A stretch of DNA of 64,000 nucleotides from Fodinibius saliphilus (GTDB lineage: Bacteria > Bacteroidota > Rhodothermia > Balneolales > Balneolaceae), in contig NZ_VAWF01000001.1 of assembly GCF_005869845.1 (NCBI RefSeq), forward strand, positions 248,001 to 312,000. The letters run 5' to 3'. The position numbers and the translations under genes were made by a program. The notes below the pieces were generated by a model. It was not told where the DNA came from. It was given only the letters and a program-made list of their open reading frames with translations, and did not search any database. This document shows positions 18,119-27,904 of the stretch, piece by piece. Within the stretch, counting starts at the first letter, position 1, and the number at the start of each line of letters is the position of its first letter.

Positions 18119-20278
18119 ATGAGTAATAGTAAAAAAGAAACATTTGAGGAAATTATCCTCAAGATTTTGCGGAAGAATCCGAATGCACATCTACCATTCG
18201 AGGTTCTGCAAAATATATTGCAAATAAACAGTGGAAAAGATAACAAACGTCTTAAGAGCGTAATAAATAGCCTTTTTGATCGAAATCTCATTACCAAGCG
18301 CAAAGGGGGAGCCATCCAACTTGCCAATAATGGGAGAGAATCAAGAGCAAATACTGTAACCGGTAAAATTGATATTAGCAGACGCGGAACAGGATACCTA
18401 ATTACTGATGCTTTTGATGAGGATGTTCGTATCCCTTCAAAACATTTGGGAACAGCTTTGCAAGATGATAAGGTAAAGGTAGAGCTGTTTAGTAAAGGGC
18501 GCAAAGACCGCCAAGAAGGGAAGGTGATTGAGGTACTGGAAAGAGGAAAGAGTATTTTTGTAGGTACTCTAAATAAACAGGGTAAACAGAACTACCTAAT
18601 AAAGCCCGATGAAAAATCGGCTCATACAGAGTTTTTCATTCTTTCTGATAATATTGGCTATGCTCAACCGGGAGATAAAGTCGTTTTCGAACTCGTCGAT
18701 TGGGTTCATCCGAAATCACTACCCGAGGCAAATATTATTGAGATACTAGGGAAAGAGGGTAGTAATGATGCTAAAGTACTATCTATTTTAGCAGAAAATG
18801 ATATTAAGCCGGGCTTCCCTGAGGAAGTACTAGAATATGCCGAAAGTATGGAAACCGGCATTACTCAGCAAGAGATCAATCGTCGCCGGGATATTCGTGA
18901 CGAGACTGTCTTTACTATTGATCCTGAGACAGCTAAAGATTTTGATGATGCATTAAGTATCAAAGTTTTGAATAATGGGAATTATTACTTAGGAGTACAT
19001 ATTGCGGACGTAACACATTATATGCCGCGAAATACCGTTTTGGATGACGAGGCCTACAATAGAGCAACCAGTGTCTATTTGGTAGACCGGGTAATACCAA
19101 TGTTACCGGAGAAGCTGAGTAATGGAGTATGTAGCTTGAGTCCCCATGATGATAAGTTGGCCTATAGCTGTTTTATGGAGATTGCTCCGAACGGTAAATT
19201 GGTAGACTATTCGATAGAAGAGACTGTAATCCATTCCGATAAGCGGTTTACGTATGAACAGGCCCAAGAAGTTATTGATGGGGCAGATAGTGAGTTTTCA
19301 GTTCAACTGAAGACGGCTGCAAAACTGGCCCATACCTTGCTGGATAAGCGTTTTGCTGAAGGCAGTATCAATTTTGAGACGCCTGAGCCAAAGTTCATTT
19401 TAGATGATGACGGTACGCCTCTTGATGTGGAGCTTAAAGAACGATTGTTTGCTCATAGGCTTATCGAAGAATGTATGTTAATGGCAAACCAAACGGTGGC
19501 AAAGTATATAGATAAGATTCGCGAACAATCTAATAAGAAAAATAATAAGGACCTGTATCCGTTTTTATATCGTATTCATGATCAACCAGATCTTGATAAA
19601 CTCAAGAATATTGAAGAAAATGTGAAACCTATTGGAATTAACTTCCATATTGATAGCCCAACAGTGAGTTCCAAAGCAATTAATGTGTTGCTTGAACAGA
19701 TTAAGGATACTTCGCTTGAACTTACCGTTAATGATTTGATGTTGCGGGCAATGTCAAAAGCAGAGTACAGTCCTGACAATATCGGGCACTTTGGACTTGG
19801 TTTTGAAAATTATGCACACTTTACCAGTCCTATTCGTCGTTATCCTGATGTATTGGTACATCGTTTGCTAAAAAGCTATAATACCGGAAAACCCAGTTAT
19901 TCATATAATGAACTTAAAAAGATGGGTTCGCATTGTAGTGAGCAGGAACGATCGGCCATTGATGCTGAACGCGACTCAGTTAAATTGAAGCAAGTTGAAT
20001 ACTTGAGTCAGCATCTGGGTGAAGACTTTGATGGAGTTATTAGCGGAGTAATGAGCAGTGGTATTTTCGTTGATTTGAAAGACTTACACTGTGAAGGAAT
20101 GGTTCGTGTAAGTGATTTAAGTGATGATTACTATGAGTATAAAGAAAACCAGCATTGTTTGGTTGGCAGAAATAAAGGTAAAAAGTACCAGCTGGGGAAA
20201 GAAATCCGAGTAAAAGTTGTTAAAACTGATATTGACGCTCGACAGATTGATCTAAAGCTCGTAGATGACGGTGAGTAA
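18119..20278 (+). CDS. rnr: Ribonuclease R
   Basis: This 719-residue 3'-5' exoribonuclease degrades structured RNA. It has an N-terminal winged-helix-like region, cold-shock/OB domains, the RNB catalytic core with the metal-binding motif IDPETAKDFDDALS (about residues 266-279), and a C-terminal S1 domain (residues about 630-710). The arginine-rich catalytic region HFTSPIRRYPDVLVHRLL is intact. It is separated from tamB by 28 bp and from the next gene by 27 bp, so all three are probably one transcript. Confidence 0.95.
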   Translation: MSNSKKETFEEIILKILRKNPNAHLPFEVLQNILQINSGKDNKRLKSVINSLFDRNLITKRKGGAIQLANNGRESRANTVTGKIDISRRGTGYLITDAFDEDVRIPSKHLGTALQDDKVKVELFSKGRKDRQEGKVIEVLERGKSIFVGTLNKQGKQNYLIKPDEKSAHTEFFILSDNIGYAQPGDKVVFELVDWVHPKSLPEANIIEILGKEGSNDAKVLSILAENDIKPGFPEEVLEYAESMETGITQQEINRRRDIRDETVFTIDPETAKDFDDALSIKVLNNGNYYLGVHIADVTHYMPRNTVLDDEAYNRATSVYLVDRVIPMLPEKLSNGVCSLSPHDDKLAYSCFMEIAPNGKLVDYSIEETVIHSDKRFTYEQAQEVIDGADSEFSVQLKTAAKLAHTLLDKRFAEGSINFETPEPKFILDDDGTPLDVELKERLFAHRLIEECMLMANQTVAKYIDKIREQSNKKNNKDLYPFLYRIHDQPDLDKLKNIEENVKPIGINFHIDSPTVSSKAINVLLEQIKDTSLELTVNDLMLRAMSKAEYSPDNIGHFGLGFENYAHFTSPIRRYPDVLVHRLLKSYNTGKPSYSYNELKKMGSHCSEQERSAIDAERDSVKLKQVEYLSQHLGEDFDGVISGVMSSGIFVDLKDLHCEGMVRVSDLSDDYYEYKENQHCLVGRNKGKKYQLGKEIRVKVVKTDIDARQIDLKLVDDGE

Positions 20279-20305
20279 TTTATTATATCATAAATAGATA
20301 TTGCT

Positions 20306-23300
20306 ATGAACGTATCTCAAATTTTACGGCGAACACTATTATTCCTATTAATAATAGGTTGCGGGGGAGGAGTATTACAAGAGGCCTCTGCCCAATATTT
20401 CTCCTTCGGTAAGAATCGGGTACAATACAAAGATTTTGACTGGAAGTATATTCAGTCGGAACATTTTGATATTTATTATTATGATTCGAAGAATTACGAT
20501 TTAGCAAATTTCACAGCGTATTCACTCGAGGCGGCTCTTATGCAGTTTCGGGAAGATTTCGACCACGAAATTTCTGATCGTATTCAGGTTATTATCTATG
20601 ATTCACATAATGATTTTTCCCAAACGAATGTAGTTCCGTTACCGGTAGATACGGAAGGAATAGGTGGTGTTACCGATGCCTATAAAAATCGTATTACGAT
20701 GCCTTTTGAGGGTGATTGGACGAAGTTCAGAAGTACCCTGCACCACGAACTCGAGCATGCTGTCATTAATGATATGTTTTATGGGGGGTCTGTACAGTCT
20801 CGACTAAGTGGAAATGCTCTTCAAATTCCTTTGTGGTTTAATGAAGGCATGGCTGAATATACTTCACTTGGTTGGGATACCAATACGGATATGTATATCC
20901 GTGATGCAATTATTAATAATTACTTACCACCCATATCTCGCTTAAGTGGCTATTTCGCATACCGAGGTGGTCAATCGGTTTGGAATTATATTGCTGAAGA
21001 ATACGGCCGACAAAAGATTACTGAAATTATTGGTTCGCTAAAGAGGACCCGGAGCCTTGAAAGAGCCTTTGAAAGTTCTTTAGGACTAACACTCGAAGAA
21101 CTTAGTGAGCGTTGGAATGATTATTATCGCAAGCGATATTTACCAGAAGTGGCAAATCGTGAAAAGATAGGGGATTTTTCTGAAAACCTTACTGATCGCG
21201 ATAGGAGAGGGATATATGATACAAGTCCGGCAATTTCTCCCCAAGGTGATAAAATTGCAATGATCACTAATGCGCGCGGGTATTTTGATGTTGTCGTTAT
21301 AAGTGCAGTAACGGGTAAGAAGATTAAAACTCTAATCAAGGGAGAGGATAATATTAATTTTGAAGAACTTAATATTTTAAATCCAAACCTCACTTGGTCC
21401 CCAGATGGTAGCAAGATTGCCCTGTCTACAAAATCGAAGGGTGAGGATAATCTTGCCATTGTAGATTATGAAACTGGTAAAGTGCGAATGATTCAGTTTC
21501 CAAAGCTAGATGCAATTGGTTCAGTAGCATGGGCGCCGGATGGAAATAAAATTGCTTTCGACGGTAATATTGGTCCATATCAGGATATTTACGTCTATAA
21601 CCTACAGACTAAAGAGTTTAATAATGTGACGAATGATGTTATTTCCGATTATAACCCTGCTTGGGGCGGCGATTCAAAGACCATTTATTTTACTTCTTCA
21701 CGAGGTGATGAAGTAACACTCAATTCAGTAAAAAATTCCTCTCGGTTGTTGTTAGATGATGACCTTTATAGCACTGATATTTATGCTGTAACAATGGGCG
21801 ATGCCAAAGCAAAGCGGTTAACTAAAACTCCTAAATGGAATGAAAAACAACCGGCCACAACCAGAGATGGACGTTTGTTTTATGTTTCGGATGAGAATGG
21901 TATTCCCAATGTTTATCAAATGGATCTAAGTGATCGTACGTCTGAGCCTTTGACAAACTTGCAGACTGGAGTACTACAGATGTCAATAAGTGCTGATGGT
22001 AGTCGATTAGCAGTTAACTCAATTAATGAAGGAGACTTGGATATTTTTATGGTCCGGTCTCCGTTATCACGTAAAAAAGATACTCCTTTGGAACCTAATC
22101 ACTGGGCAAATCGGAGAGCTCAAGAGACCGAGGCTGAACGGGTACCGGCCACAGCTTATGTGCGTGAGATGTTAACCACCAACCCTCTGAGTTCAACAAG
22201 TCTAACACAAAAGGTAGCTTCGAAAGTTGATCCAGAGCCGAAAGAAGCAATTGTTGATACTCTTAAAAAAACAAATGTTGCAGCGCAAGATACGAGTGTA
22301 AACGATCAGCAAGAAACAGATGAGGTAGATTTTAGAAATTATGTTTTTGAATCTTCTGTAGAAGAAGATTCGGTATTTAAGGAAAAATACCTAGATGCAG
22401 CCAAGTTCGACCTTGAAGGAAATAAAACAGAAGACGGCCGTTATACCCCTCGCCATTATCGTTTAAAGTTTACTACTGATCTTATTTTTGCAGGAGGAAA
22501 TTTTTCAACGAATTATGGCACTTACGGCATAACTCAAATTCAGATTAGTGATCTGTTGGGGAACCATCAAATTGCGTTTGGTAGTAACTTAAACCTTGAT
22601 CTAAGAAATAGTACATACTTCTTACAGTATGGTTACCTAAAGGAACGTACTAATTGGCTTTTTAGCTTTTTCCACAACTCTAGCAACTTCCAGGATTTTT
22701 CCGGACGATTATATCGGTTTCGTTCCTACGGGGGGGCTGTAAATATGCGATATCCCTTTGATAAATTTCGACGTCTCGATGTGAGTTTATCGATGATTGG
22801 ATTAGCACAGGACTATACTGTTGCTTTTTCTGATTTCTCACAGAATAGAACGTCTTCCTTTCTTTATCCACAGGTAATTTATACCAGTGATAAAACATTA
22901 AGGGGTTTTTTAAGCCCAAGGGGCGGTTCGCGGTATTCAGTAAGTATTAGTGGTAGTCCACCGCTGACGGCAAATACTTCTCAGTTCGTTTCTGTCTTAG
23001 GTGATTATAGAAAGTATTTTAACCTGGGATCAAGATATTCCTTTGCTGTAAGAGGATCGGGGGCAGCCTCATTTGGAAAAGATTCACAGAACTTTTTCAT
23101 GGGAGGGATGTTAGGTTGGATCAATCAAAAATACTCTAACCAGAGTTTGCCAATTGATGAATTAAGTGATCAATTCTTTACACAACCCGCCTTACCATTG
23201 CGCGGGCACCCATATAATGCTACGTATGGAGATAAATTTACGCTCCTAAATGCGGAGTTTAGATTCCCGTTATTTGCGGCACTCTTACCAGGCCCTATTC

Positions 23301-23692
23301 CTATTTTACCGCTTTATAATTTGACAGGGGTTGCCTTTGTTGATGCAGGGATGGCCTGGGGAAAAGATATTCCGTTAGAAGCGTTTAATCCTCAAGGTCA
23401 AAATAAAAAAATTGCAACGTTAAACAGTAAGGAACTCGATTTTGCAGTTGGCGAACAAGTTACCTATTACGTTAATCGGGCCTCTCTGGACCTACAAAAA
23501 GAGCCACCATCCAATCCATCTGACTTTTACTCAGTAGATGCAGTTGAAGGTGACATACTGATGGGGGCTGGATTTGGATTGCGAACAATACTCTTTGGAT
23601 TTCCCCTCCGTTATGATGTGGGGTGGCCATATTACCGCAATGGTTTTGGTGATGACCCTATTCACTATATAACGATCGGCTTAGATTTTTAA
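20306..23692 (+). CDS. Outer-membrane fusion: metalloprotease-like domain, PD40 propeller, Omp85-like barrel
   Basis: The 1128-residue protein begins with a signal peptide (to ASAQ, residue 30). A peptidase-MA-like domain follows with an intact zinc motif HELEH (residues 147-151) and a third-ligand candidate in NEGMAEY (179-185). Residues about 295-600 contain PD40/TolB-like propeller repeats (SPDGSKIALS, APDGNKIAFD). The C-terminal part from about residue 700 resembles a surface-antigen/BamA barrel, ending in a typical terminal Phe (YITIGLDF). It is probably an outer-membrane protein with a periplasmic or surface propeller and protease. The function is unknown. It is often annotated as TolB-like, but it is not TolB. 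Confidence 0.78.
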   Translation: MNVSQILRRTLLFLLIIGCGGGVLQEASAQYFSFGKNRVQYKDFDWKYIQSEHFDIYYYDSKNYDLANFTAYSLEAALMQFREDFDHEISDRIQVIIYDSHNDFSQTNVVPLPVDTEGIGGVTDAYKNRITMPFEGDWTKFRSTLHHELEHAVINDMFYGGSVQSRLSGNALQIPLWFNEGMAEYTSLGWDTNTDMYIRDAIINNYLPPISRLSGYFAYRGGQSVWNYIAEEYGRQKITEIIGSLKRTRSLERAFESSLGLTLEELSERWNDYYRKRYLPEVANREKIGDFSENLTDRDRRGIYDTSPAISPQGDKIAMITNARGYFDVVVISAVTGKKIKTLIKGEDNINFEELNILNPNLTWSPDGSKIALSTKSKGEDNLAIVDYETGKVRMIQFPKLDAIGSVAWAPDGNKIAFDGNIGPYQDIYVYNLQTKEFNNVTNDVISDYNPAWGGDSKTIYFTSSRGDEVTLNSVKNSSRLLLDDDLYSTDIYAVTMGDAKAKRLTKTPKWNEKQPATTRDGRLFYVSDENGIPNVYQMDLSDRTSEPLTNLQTGVLQMSISADGSRLAVNSINEGDLDIFMVRSPLSRKKDTPLEPNHWANRRAQETEAERVPATAYVREMLTTNPLSSTSLTQKVASKVDPEPKEAIVDTLKKTNVAAQDTSVNDQQETDEVDFRNYVFESSVEEDSVFKEKYLDAAKFDLEGNKTEDGRYTPRHYRLKFTTDLIFAGGNFSTNYGTYGITQIQISDLLGNHQIAFGSNLNLDLRNSTYFLQYGYLKERTNWLFSFFHNSSNFQDFSGRLYRFRSYGGAVNMRYPFDKFRRLDVSLSMIGLAQDYTVAFSDFSQNRTSSFLYPQVIYTSDKTLRGFLSPRGGSRYSVSISGSPPLTANTSQFVSVLGDYRKYFNLGSRYSFAVRGSGAASFGKDSQNFFMGGMLGWINQKYSNQSLPIDELSDQFFTQPALPLRGHPYNATYGDKFTLLNAEFRFPLFAALLPGPIPILPLYNLTGVAFVDAGMAWGKDIPLEAFNPQGQNKKIATLNSKELDFAVGEQVTYYVNRASLDLQKEPPSNPSDFYSVDAVEGDILMGAGFGLRTILFGFPLRYDVGWPYYRNGFGDDPIHYITIGLDF

Positions 23693-23751
23693 ATTACTCG
23701 AAATTGAGCTGGTTCCGGTTTTGTATACTGGAGTTAGCTCTAATCGATGTT

Positions 23752-25059
23752 TTACTGCTGAACTGTCCGTTTAATTTTCAGAATACGATCAAAGTTTTTG
23801 TCAGGATCTTTGAAATAAATAAAAGTTAAATACTCTTGTTGAGTAGATAGAAAGCTTTGATCCAGGCTGAGGTCATCTACCCTGTTTGATCTGATGAGCA
23901 CGTATTTATAGGCATATTGTCCCTGTTTGATGAGTGCTTCCCCTTTCCATAATCTTTCTTTGTTATCATATCTCATCTTATTGAATGAATTAATCATCCA
24001 ATTGTTAAAGTGCCCAACGATATAAATATCTGAAGCAGGAGTAATGGAAGAATTCGTTTCTAATGAGAATTTTACTCGAGCATATTCGCTGTTTCTTGTA
24101 TCTAAAGGATTGCCATAAAAAGAGGCTGAACGATTTTGTGTACTAATATCCAGGTTTTGCGAATCTCTCCGAAGCAAAATTGCAGGAGGGGTTTGACTGG
24201 GATTGTATTCAATAATCTCTTGCCCGTTCGGGGAAAGGTTCTTCAGGTTTAGAATTTTAAACTCATAATTTCCGATGTAAGCATGTTTACGTCTAAGGTG
24301 GCCATGAAGCTGACCGGGATCTATGGTATCGAGGAATCCGGCTTTTTTCATGCGCCCCCAAAAGCGGTTTTGGACAAATGACATTGAAAGGTCAAATTGC
24401 GGATATTCTACAAAGTCAGGATAGCGAAAAGTGCCAAAAGGTTGATCTATAGGGCGTCCATCATCGCGTTTGCTGTATAACCTTTCGATGCGTGTGTTGA
24501 GGCTCCCTTTGTTTTCGGTAATAAAAAATGGAATTGAAAAAAGTAGTTCACCACTGTTATAACTGTAAATTTCCATTAGATAATTACCACTCACAACCGG
24601 ACGAAGTTTTCCTGGAAATTCATGCTCTACATGCCAATAAGAGGTATGTTGGCTAAAACTTTCTTTTGCACTTTGGATATAGGATCGTGAGAAACTGTCA
24701 AGGTAAGTAGAAGGGGTAATGGAGCTTTTTTCCCAATTTTGTGTACGATGTGAAATTTGTAGCCTAAACTGACGACTTTCTTCTCCCAGGTAATCAAAAG
24801 ATAGAACGAGTTTTTCTTGAGAATTTAATTGCAGTATTGGAGCCCCACTTGGATTTCCCTTCGGATGCAGTTGTATACTTTGTATATCACGGGGAGGTGC
24901 TTTTTGTTGGGGTAGCGCAAGGCTGTTATTTATATCACTAGGAAACGGTTTAATATAGCTGTTATTGTCTCCGTTTTCCTTTGCTGGGGCACATCCTATA
25001 CCCAATAATACTAAGGTTATAAAAAGTGATTTACTGTAAGTATATGCCTTTGAAAACAA
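23752..25059 (-). CDS. DUF5103 lipoprotein, likely type IX secretion plug-type protein
   Basis: About 435 residues match the DUF5103 family. A member of this family is described as the plug that closes the SprA translocon in Flavobacterium. A lipobox (LLGIGC) lies near the N-terminus, and the rest is beta-sandwich, with PFGTFRYPDFVEYPQFDLS and a C-terminal early-set-like domain containing VGHFNNW. No ATG precedes the lipobox in a sensible place. I propose TTG at 25059, which gives a 22-residue signal and Cys at 23, and overlaps dapF by 29 bp. A longer frame open to 25236 would make an unlikely leader. The link to sprA at 39402 is by family, not by position. Confidence 0.78.
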   Translation of the reverse strand: MFSKAYTYSKSLFITLVLLGIGCAPAKENGDNNSYIKPFPSDINNSLALPQQKAPPRDIQSIQLHPKGNPSGAPILQLNSQEKLVLSFDYLGEESRQFRLQISHRTQNWEKSSITPSTYLDSFSRSYIQSAKESFSQHTSYWHVEHEFPGKLRPVVSGNYLMEIYSYNSGELLFSIPFFITENKGSLNTRIERLYSKRDDGRPIDQPFGTFRYPDFVEYPQFDLSMSFVQNRFWGRMKKAGFLDTIDPGQLHGHLRRKHAYIGNYEFKILNLKNLSPNGQEIIEYNPSQTPPAILLRRDSQNLDISTQNRSASFYGNPLDTRNSEYARVKFSLETNSSITPASDIYIVGHFNNWMINSFNKMRYDNKERLWKGEALIKQGQYAYKYVLIRSNRVDDLSLDQSFLSTQQEYLTFIYFKDPDKNFDRILKIKRTVQQ

Positions 25060-25861
25060 AATGAGCAGGACCTTCAAGTTTAATATTTGAATAGGTGTCA
25101 GAATTTGGGTCAAAGGAAAAATGAACGCTAAGTGTTCCGCCTTCTGTCTTGACCTGGTATTTTTCGGGAGACTGATATTGCTGTTGTATATGGTGCCATA
25201 CGAGGGCAGAGGCAATAGCACCGGTACCACAAGCAAGTGTTAAGTCTTCGACTCCCCGTTCATAGGTTTGTAGCTCCAGGCTTTTCGAACCACTGCCACA
25301 AATAAAGTTAACATTGGTTCCTTTTGGTTTAAACAGTTCATGATATCGAAGTGATTCTCCCTTCTTTTTCAGGTGATCTTCCCTTTTGAGATCGGATTGT
25401 TCAACGGTAGTAACAATATGCTCAGTTCCGGTATGTATCTGGTATATGGGTTGCTCTTCTATTACTTGTTCACTGACCGTAGCTTTCATAGGAAAAGAGA
25501 TACGGACATCATTTTTTGTGATGATTTCAGCCCGGTATATTTCGTTGTGAACATTAAAGGTATGGGTATCTGCAAAGCCCAGAGAGTGAGCAAAAAGGGC
25601 GATACATCGGGCCCCATTTCCACACATTCCTGCATTACTTCCGTCAGGATTTCGGTAGATCATGGTATAGTCTACTTCTGTGTTTTGAGGGTTATTCAGA
25701 GCTAAAATACCATCTGAGCCCACTCCAAATTTTCTGTTACAAATATTAGGAGCGAAGGAGGCAATATCCTCTTCCGAAAGATCAATATTTCTGTTATCGA
25801 GCACGACAAAGTCGTTACCGGCACCTTGCATTTTTACAAAGGGAAGTGATGAGTGTGACAT
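25031..25861 (-). CDS. dapF: Diaminopimelate epimerase
   Basis: The 276-residue enzyme interconverts LL- and meso-diaminopimelate for lysine and peptidoglycan synthesis. Both catalytic cysteines are present: Cys80 in GMCGNGARC and Cys211 in ACGTGAIAS. The two-domain pseudo-symmetric length is normal. It lies 8 bp downstream of holB and overlaps the DUF5103 gene at its 3' end, in the operon ccmB-holB-dapF-DUF5103. Confidence 0.96.
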   Translation of the reverse strand: MSHSSLPFVKMQGAGNDFVVLDNRNIDLSEEDIASFAPNICNRKFGVGSDGILALNNPQNTEVDYTMIYRNPDGSNAGMCGNGARCIALFAHSLGFADTHTFNVHNEIYRAEIITKNDVRISFPMKATVSEQVIEEQPIYQIHTGTEHIVTTVEQSDLKREDHLKKKGESLRYHELFKPKGTNVNFICGSGSKSLELQTYERGVEDLTLACGTGAIASALVWHHIQQQYQSPEKYQVKTEGGTLSVHFSFDPNSDTYSNIKLEGPAHFVFKGIYLQ

Positions 25862-25869
25862 ATTTTATG

Positions 25870-27072
25870 TTATTGGGTAAATGCGGGTAAGTGCTTCCAG
25901 GTATCATCTTCTGAGATGACAGGATCCATATTTCGCATTAGACTGGAAAATCGCAGCGCTAATGAAGTGAATACTAATTTAGGCTGCACATTTTGATAAA
26001 TCATGGGTTTGCAGCTATTAACTTGTGCAATCATATCTTCAAGACGGGCATCACTGAGGGTGTCACAAAACTTTTGAATGACATTAATTTGGTCGGCATT
26101 AGTGATCAGTTCCTTCTTTTGTGTAGATCGATAAACCAACAGGTCACGAAGAAATACTTCCATTACATTGAGTATGGCAATTTGCCCTTCAAGATTCTGT
26201 CCGCTTTGCCAGTCTTGTGCAGTTTCAGTTATGTTAACAGCATCGTGTACATAGGCATATCGAAGGTACTCGATAATTTCTTGTCTTGTTTGTTTCAGGG
26301 TTTCAACATCAAAAAAACGGGTCATTGCGTAATTACCACCCGATACCCGGGCAAGGTAGGCAGCATCGTCTTTGGGCAAGTTGTCTTGCTTTATTAATGC
26401 TTGTTCAATTTCCCCCGTTTTTAAAGCTGAAAGTTGAATGTGTTGGCAACGAGATATAATAGTTGGTAATAAGGCCTCGGTATGATCTGTTGTCAACAGA
26501 AACATCAGGTCTTCGGAGGGTTCTTCTAATAGCTTTAGGAAGGCATTGGCAGCTTCTTTACGCATGTTTTCGATCCCGGTCATAATAACGACCGTTTTTT
26601 GCCCCTCGTTAGGTTTATAATATGCTGTTGGGCGTATCTCTTCCCGAAAATAGTCTATGGGGTAAAAGGCCCTTTTGTTTTTAGTACTGTCTTCGTTGGT
26701 TAGTGAGGGGCGAAGGCTAAAGTCTACAATTTCATAAGGATCTTCTTTAAGCAGTTCGAGTCGGCTGCGAAGCTCCTCAATAGAAACATTGGTAGGGACT
26801 GGTAAGAAAACATGAATATCGGGGTGATTAAACCACGATGACTTTTTGGAAAATGCCTGTTTGCCTAGGCTGGTCAAGTTGTCGATGCCATTAATAAGCT
26901 CCGCAAATGCTAGGGCAAATGCAGTTTTGCCAATTCCTGGTGGACCGGAAAATAAATAGGAGTGACTGATGCGTCCCGATTCTAAAATTCTTTCAATTTG
27001 TTCACGGGCGAAATTTTGACCTACCAGTCGTTGATCACCAAAATTATATATAAGGTCACTATAGTTTTTCAT
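25870..27072 (-). CDS. holB: DNA polymerase III clamp-loader subunit delta prime (or DnaX-like AAA+)
   Basis: This 400-residue AAA+ protein has Walker A SGPPGIGKTAF (about residues 42-52) and the sensor segment SRCQHIQLS with the SRC arginine-finger motif. The N-terminal GQNFAREQIERILESGRISHSYLF phrase (cut for length: QNFAREQIERI, then SHSYLF) is typical of delta prime. It probably serves in the complex that loads the sliding clamp. The typical gamma/tau zinc cysteine cluster is absent, which favours HolB over DnaX. It lies 6 bp after ccmB and 8 bp before dapF. Confidence 0.87.
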   Translation of the reverse strand: MKNYSDLIYNFGDQRLVGQNFAREQIERILESGRISHSYLFSGPPGIGKTAFALAFAELINGIDNLTSLGKQAFSKKSSWFNHPDIHVFLPVPTNVSIEELRSRLELLKEDPYEIVDFSLRPSLTNEDSTKNKRAFYPIDYFREEIRPTAYYKPNEGQKTVVIMTGIENMRKEAANAFLKLLEEPSEDLMFLLTTDHTEALLPTIISRCQHIQLSALKTGEIEQALIKQDNLPKDDAAYLARVSGGNYAMTRFFDVETLKQTRQEIIEYLRYAYVHDAVNITETAQDWQSGQNLEGQIAILNVMEVFLRDLLVYRSTQKKELITNADQINVIQKFCDTLSDARLEDMIAQVNSCKPMIYQNVQPKLVFTSLALRFSSLMRNMDPVISEDDTWKHLPAFTQ

Positions 27073-27078
27073 AGTTGG

Positions 27079-27747
27079 TTATTCATCCCAAATAAAATCA
27101 AAAAGTAAGATGCCAGCGGTTATAGTTACTCCTGCATAGCCAAAAAGGGCCCAGAAATCGTTTAGGTAGTTTTCAGTAAAACCTTCTATAAGGGCTGCTT
27201 TTGTCGTTCGAACAAGTATTAGTATTAGTGGAAATAACAAAGGAATACTTAGTACCGAAAAAATGGCTCCTTTCCGATCGGCTTGTGAAACAATAGCGGC
27301 GAGCATTGTTGCTATACCAGAAAGTCCGGCTGTTCCCAGCATCAAAACAAGAAAGAGTGCCCATCCATCAGCGATCGGCATCCCCAAAAGAAAAAGATAG
27401 AGTAAAAATGTTGCAATATTTACTGAAAGTGTGAAAAGATAATTGTAGCACAATTTTCCTATAAAAACTTCACTCGCTTTGCTGTGAAGCCGTAGTAGAT
27501 TAAAGGTTTTACGATCTGTTTCCATCACAAATGAGCGTGACAAACTAGAAAGTGCAGCAAAGAGAATGATAATCCAGACAAGTGCACTTTTGGGGGTGGG
27601 AGACAACTGGTGAGCGTTTAATGCGAAGAGAATAAGCAGTAAAGAGGCTCCTACGAATGCCAGAACGGTATTGATGGCATATCGTGAGCGAAGTTCAGTT
27701 TGTAAATCTTTGGCAAGTACCGCCGTTATTCCTTGTAAATAATCCAT
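27079..27747 (-). CDS. ccmB: CcmB-like heme exporter membrane subunit
   Basis: The 222-residue protein has about six membrane helices and the CcmB pattern: an N-terminal AVLAKDLQTELRSRYAINTV, a cytoplasmic loop with ETDRKTFNLLRLHS, and later FGYAGV. CcmB is the permease of the CcmAB(C) ABC system for cytochrome c maturation. No other ccm gene is adjacent, as ccmA and ccmC are outside the window or dispersed. It is the first gene of the ccmB-holB-dapF-DUF5103 unit. Confidence 0.85.
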   Translation of the reverse strand: MDYLQGITAVLAKDLQTELRSRYAINTVLAFVGASLLLILFALNAHQLSPTPKSALVWIIILFAALSSLSRSFVMETDRKTFNLLRLHSKASEVFIGKLCYNYLFTLSVNIATFLLYLFLLGMPIADGWALFLVLMLGTAGLSGIATMLAAIVSQADRKGAIFSVLSIPLLFPLILILVRTTKAALIEGFTENYLNDFWALFGYAGVTITAGILLFDFIWDE

Positions 27748-27836
27748 CGACGAAGTTTACAAAATTTGTGATGAAGTAGTAAGCATAAGCTCTTTTTTTC
27801 TATAAAAAAATAGTTGCTAATCACTTGCTAAAATAG

Positions 27837-27868
27837 TTGGAACACATCTTATACGATGAGTATATTTG
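27837..27868 (+). promoter_or_regulatory. Bacteroidota-type promoter of ptsN (TTG-N21-TATATTTG)
   Basis: TATATTTG at 27861-27868 matches TAnnTTTG exactly, with a TTG at 27837-27839 placed 21 nt upstream as -33 element. This is the best two-part match in the window. Transcription would begin near 27875, leaving a 30-nt leader before the ATG at 27905. It rules out an in-frame TTG at 27866 as the start. Confidence 0.55.
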
Positions 27869-27904
27869 AACAGCATTGAAATAGATAATTTAGTTTTTTG
27901 CCGC

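Noticed and set aside
20304-20507. Antisense frame at the start of the protease/barrel fusion
   Set aside because: It lies opposite the signal peptide region of a well-supported gene and has no support of its own.
23693-23751. Terminator hairpin between the barrel fusion and DUF5103 gene
   Set aside because: Only a 5-bp GAGCT/AGCTC stem with a long loop is visible and there is no T-tract.
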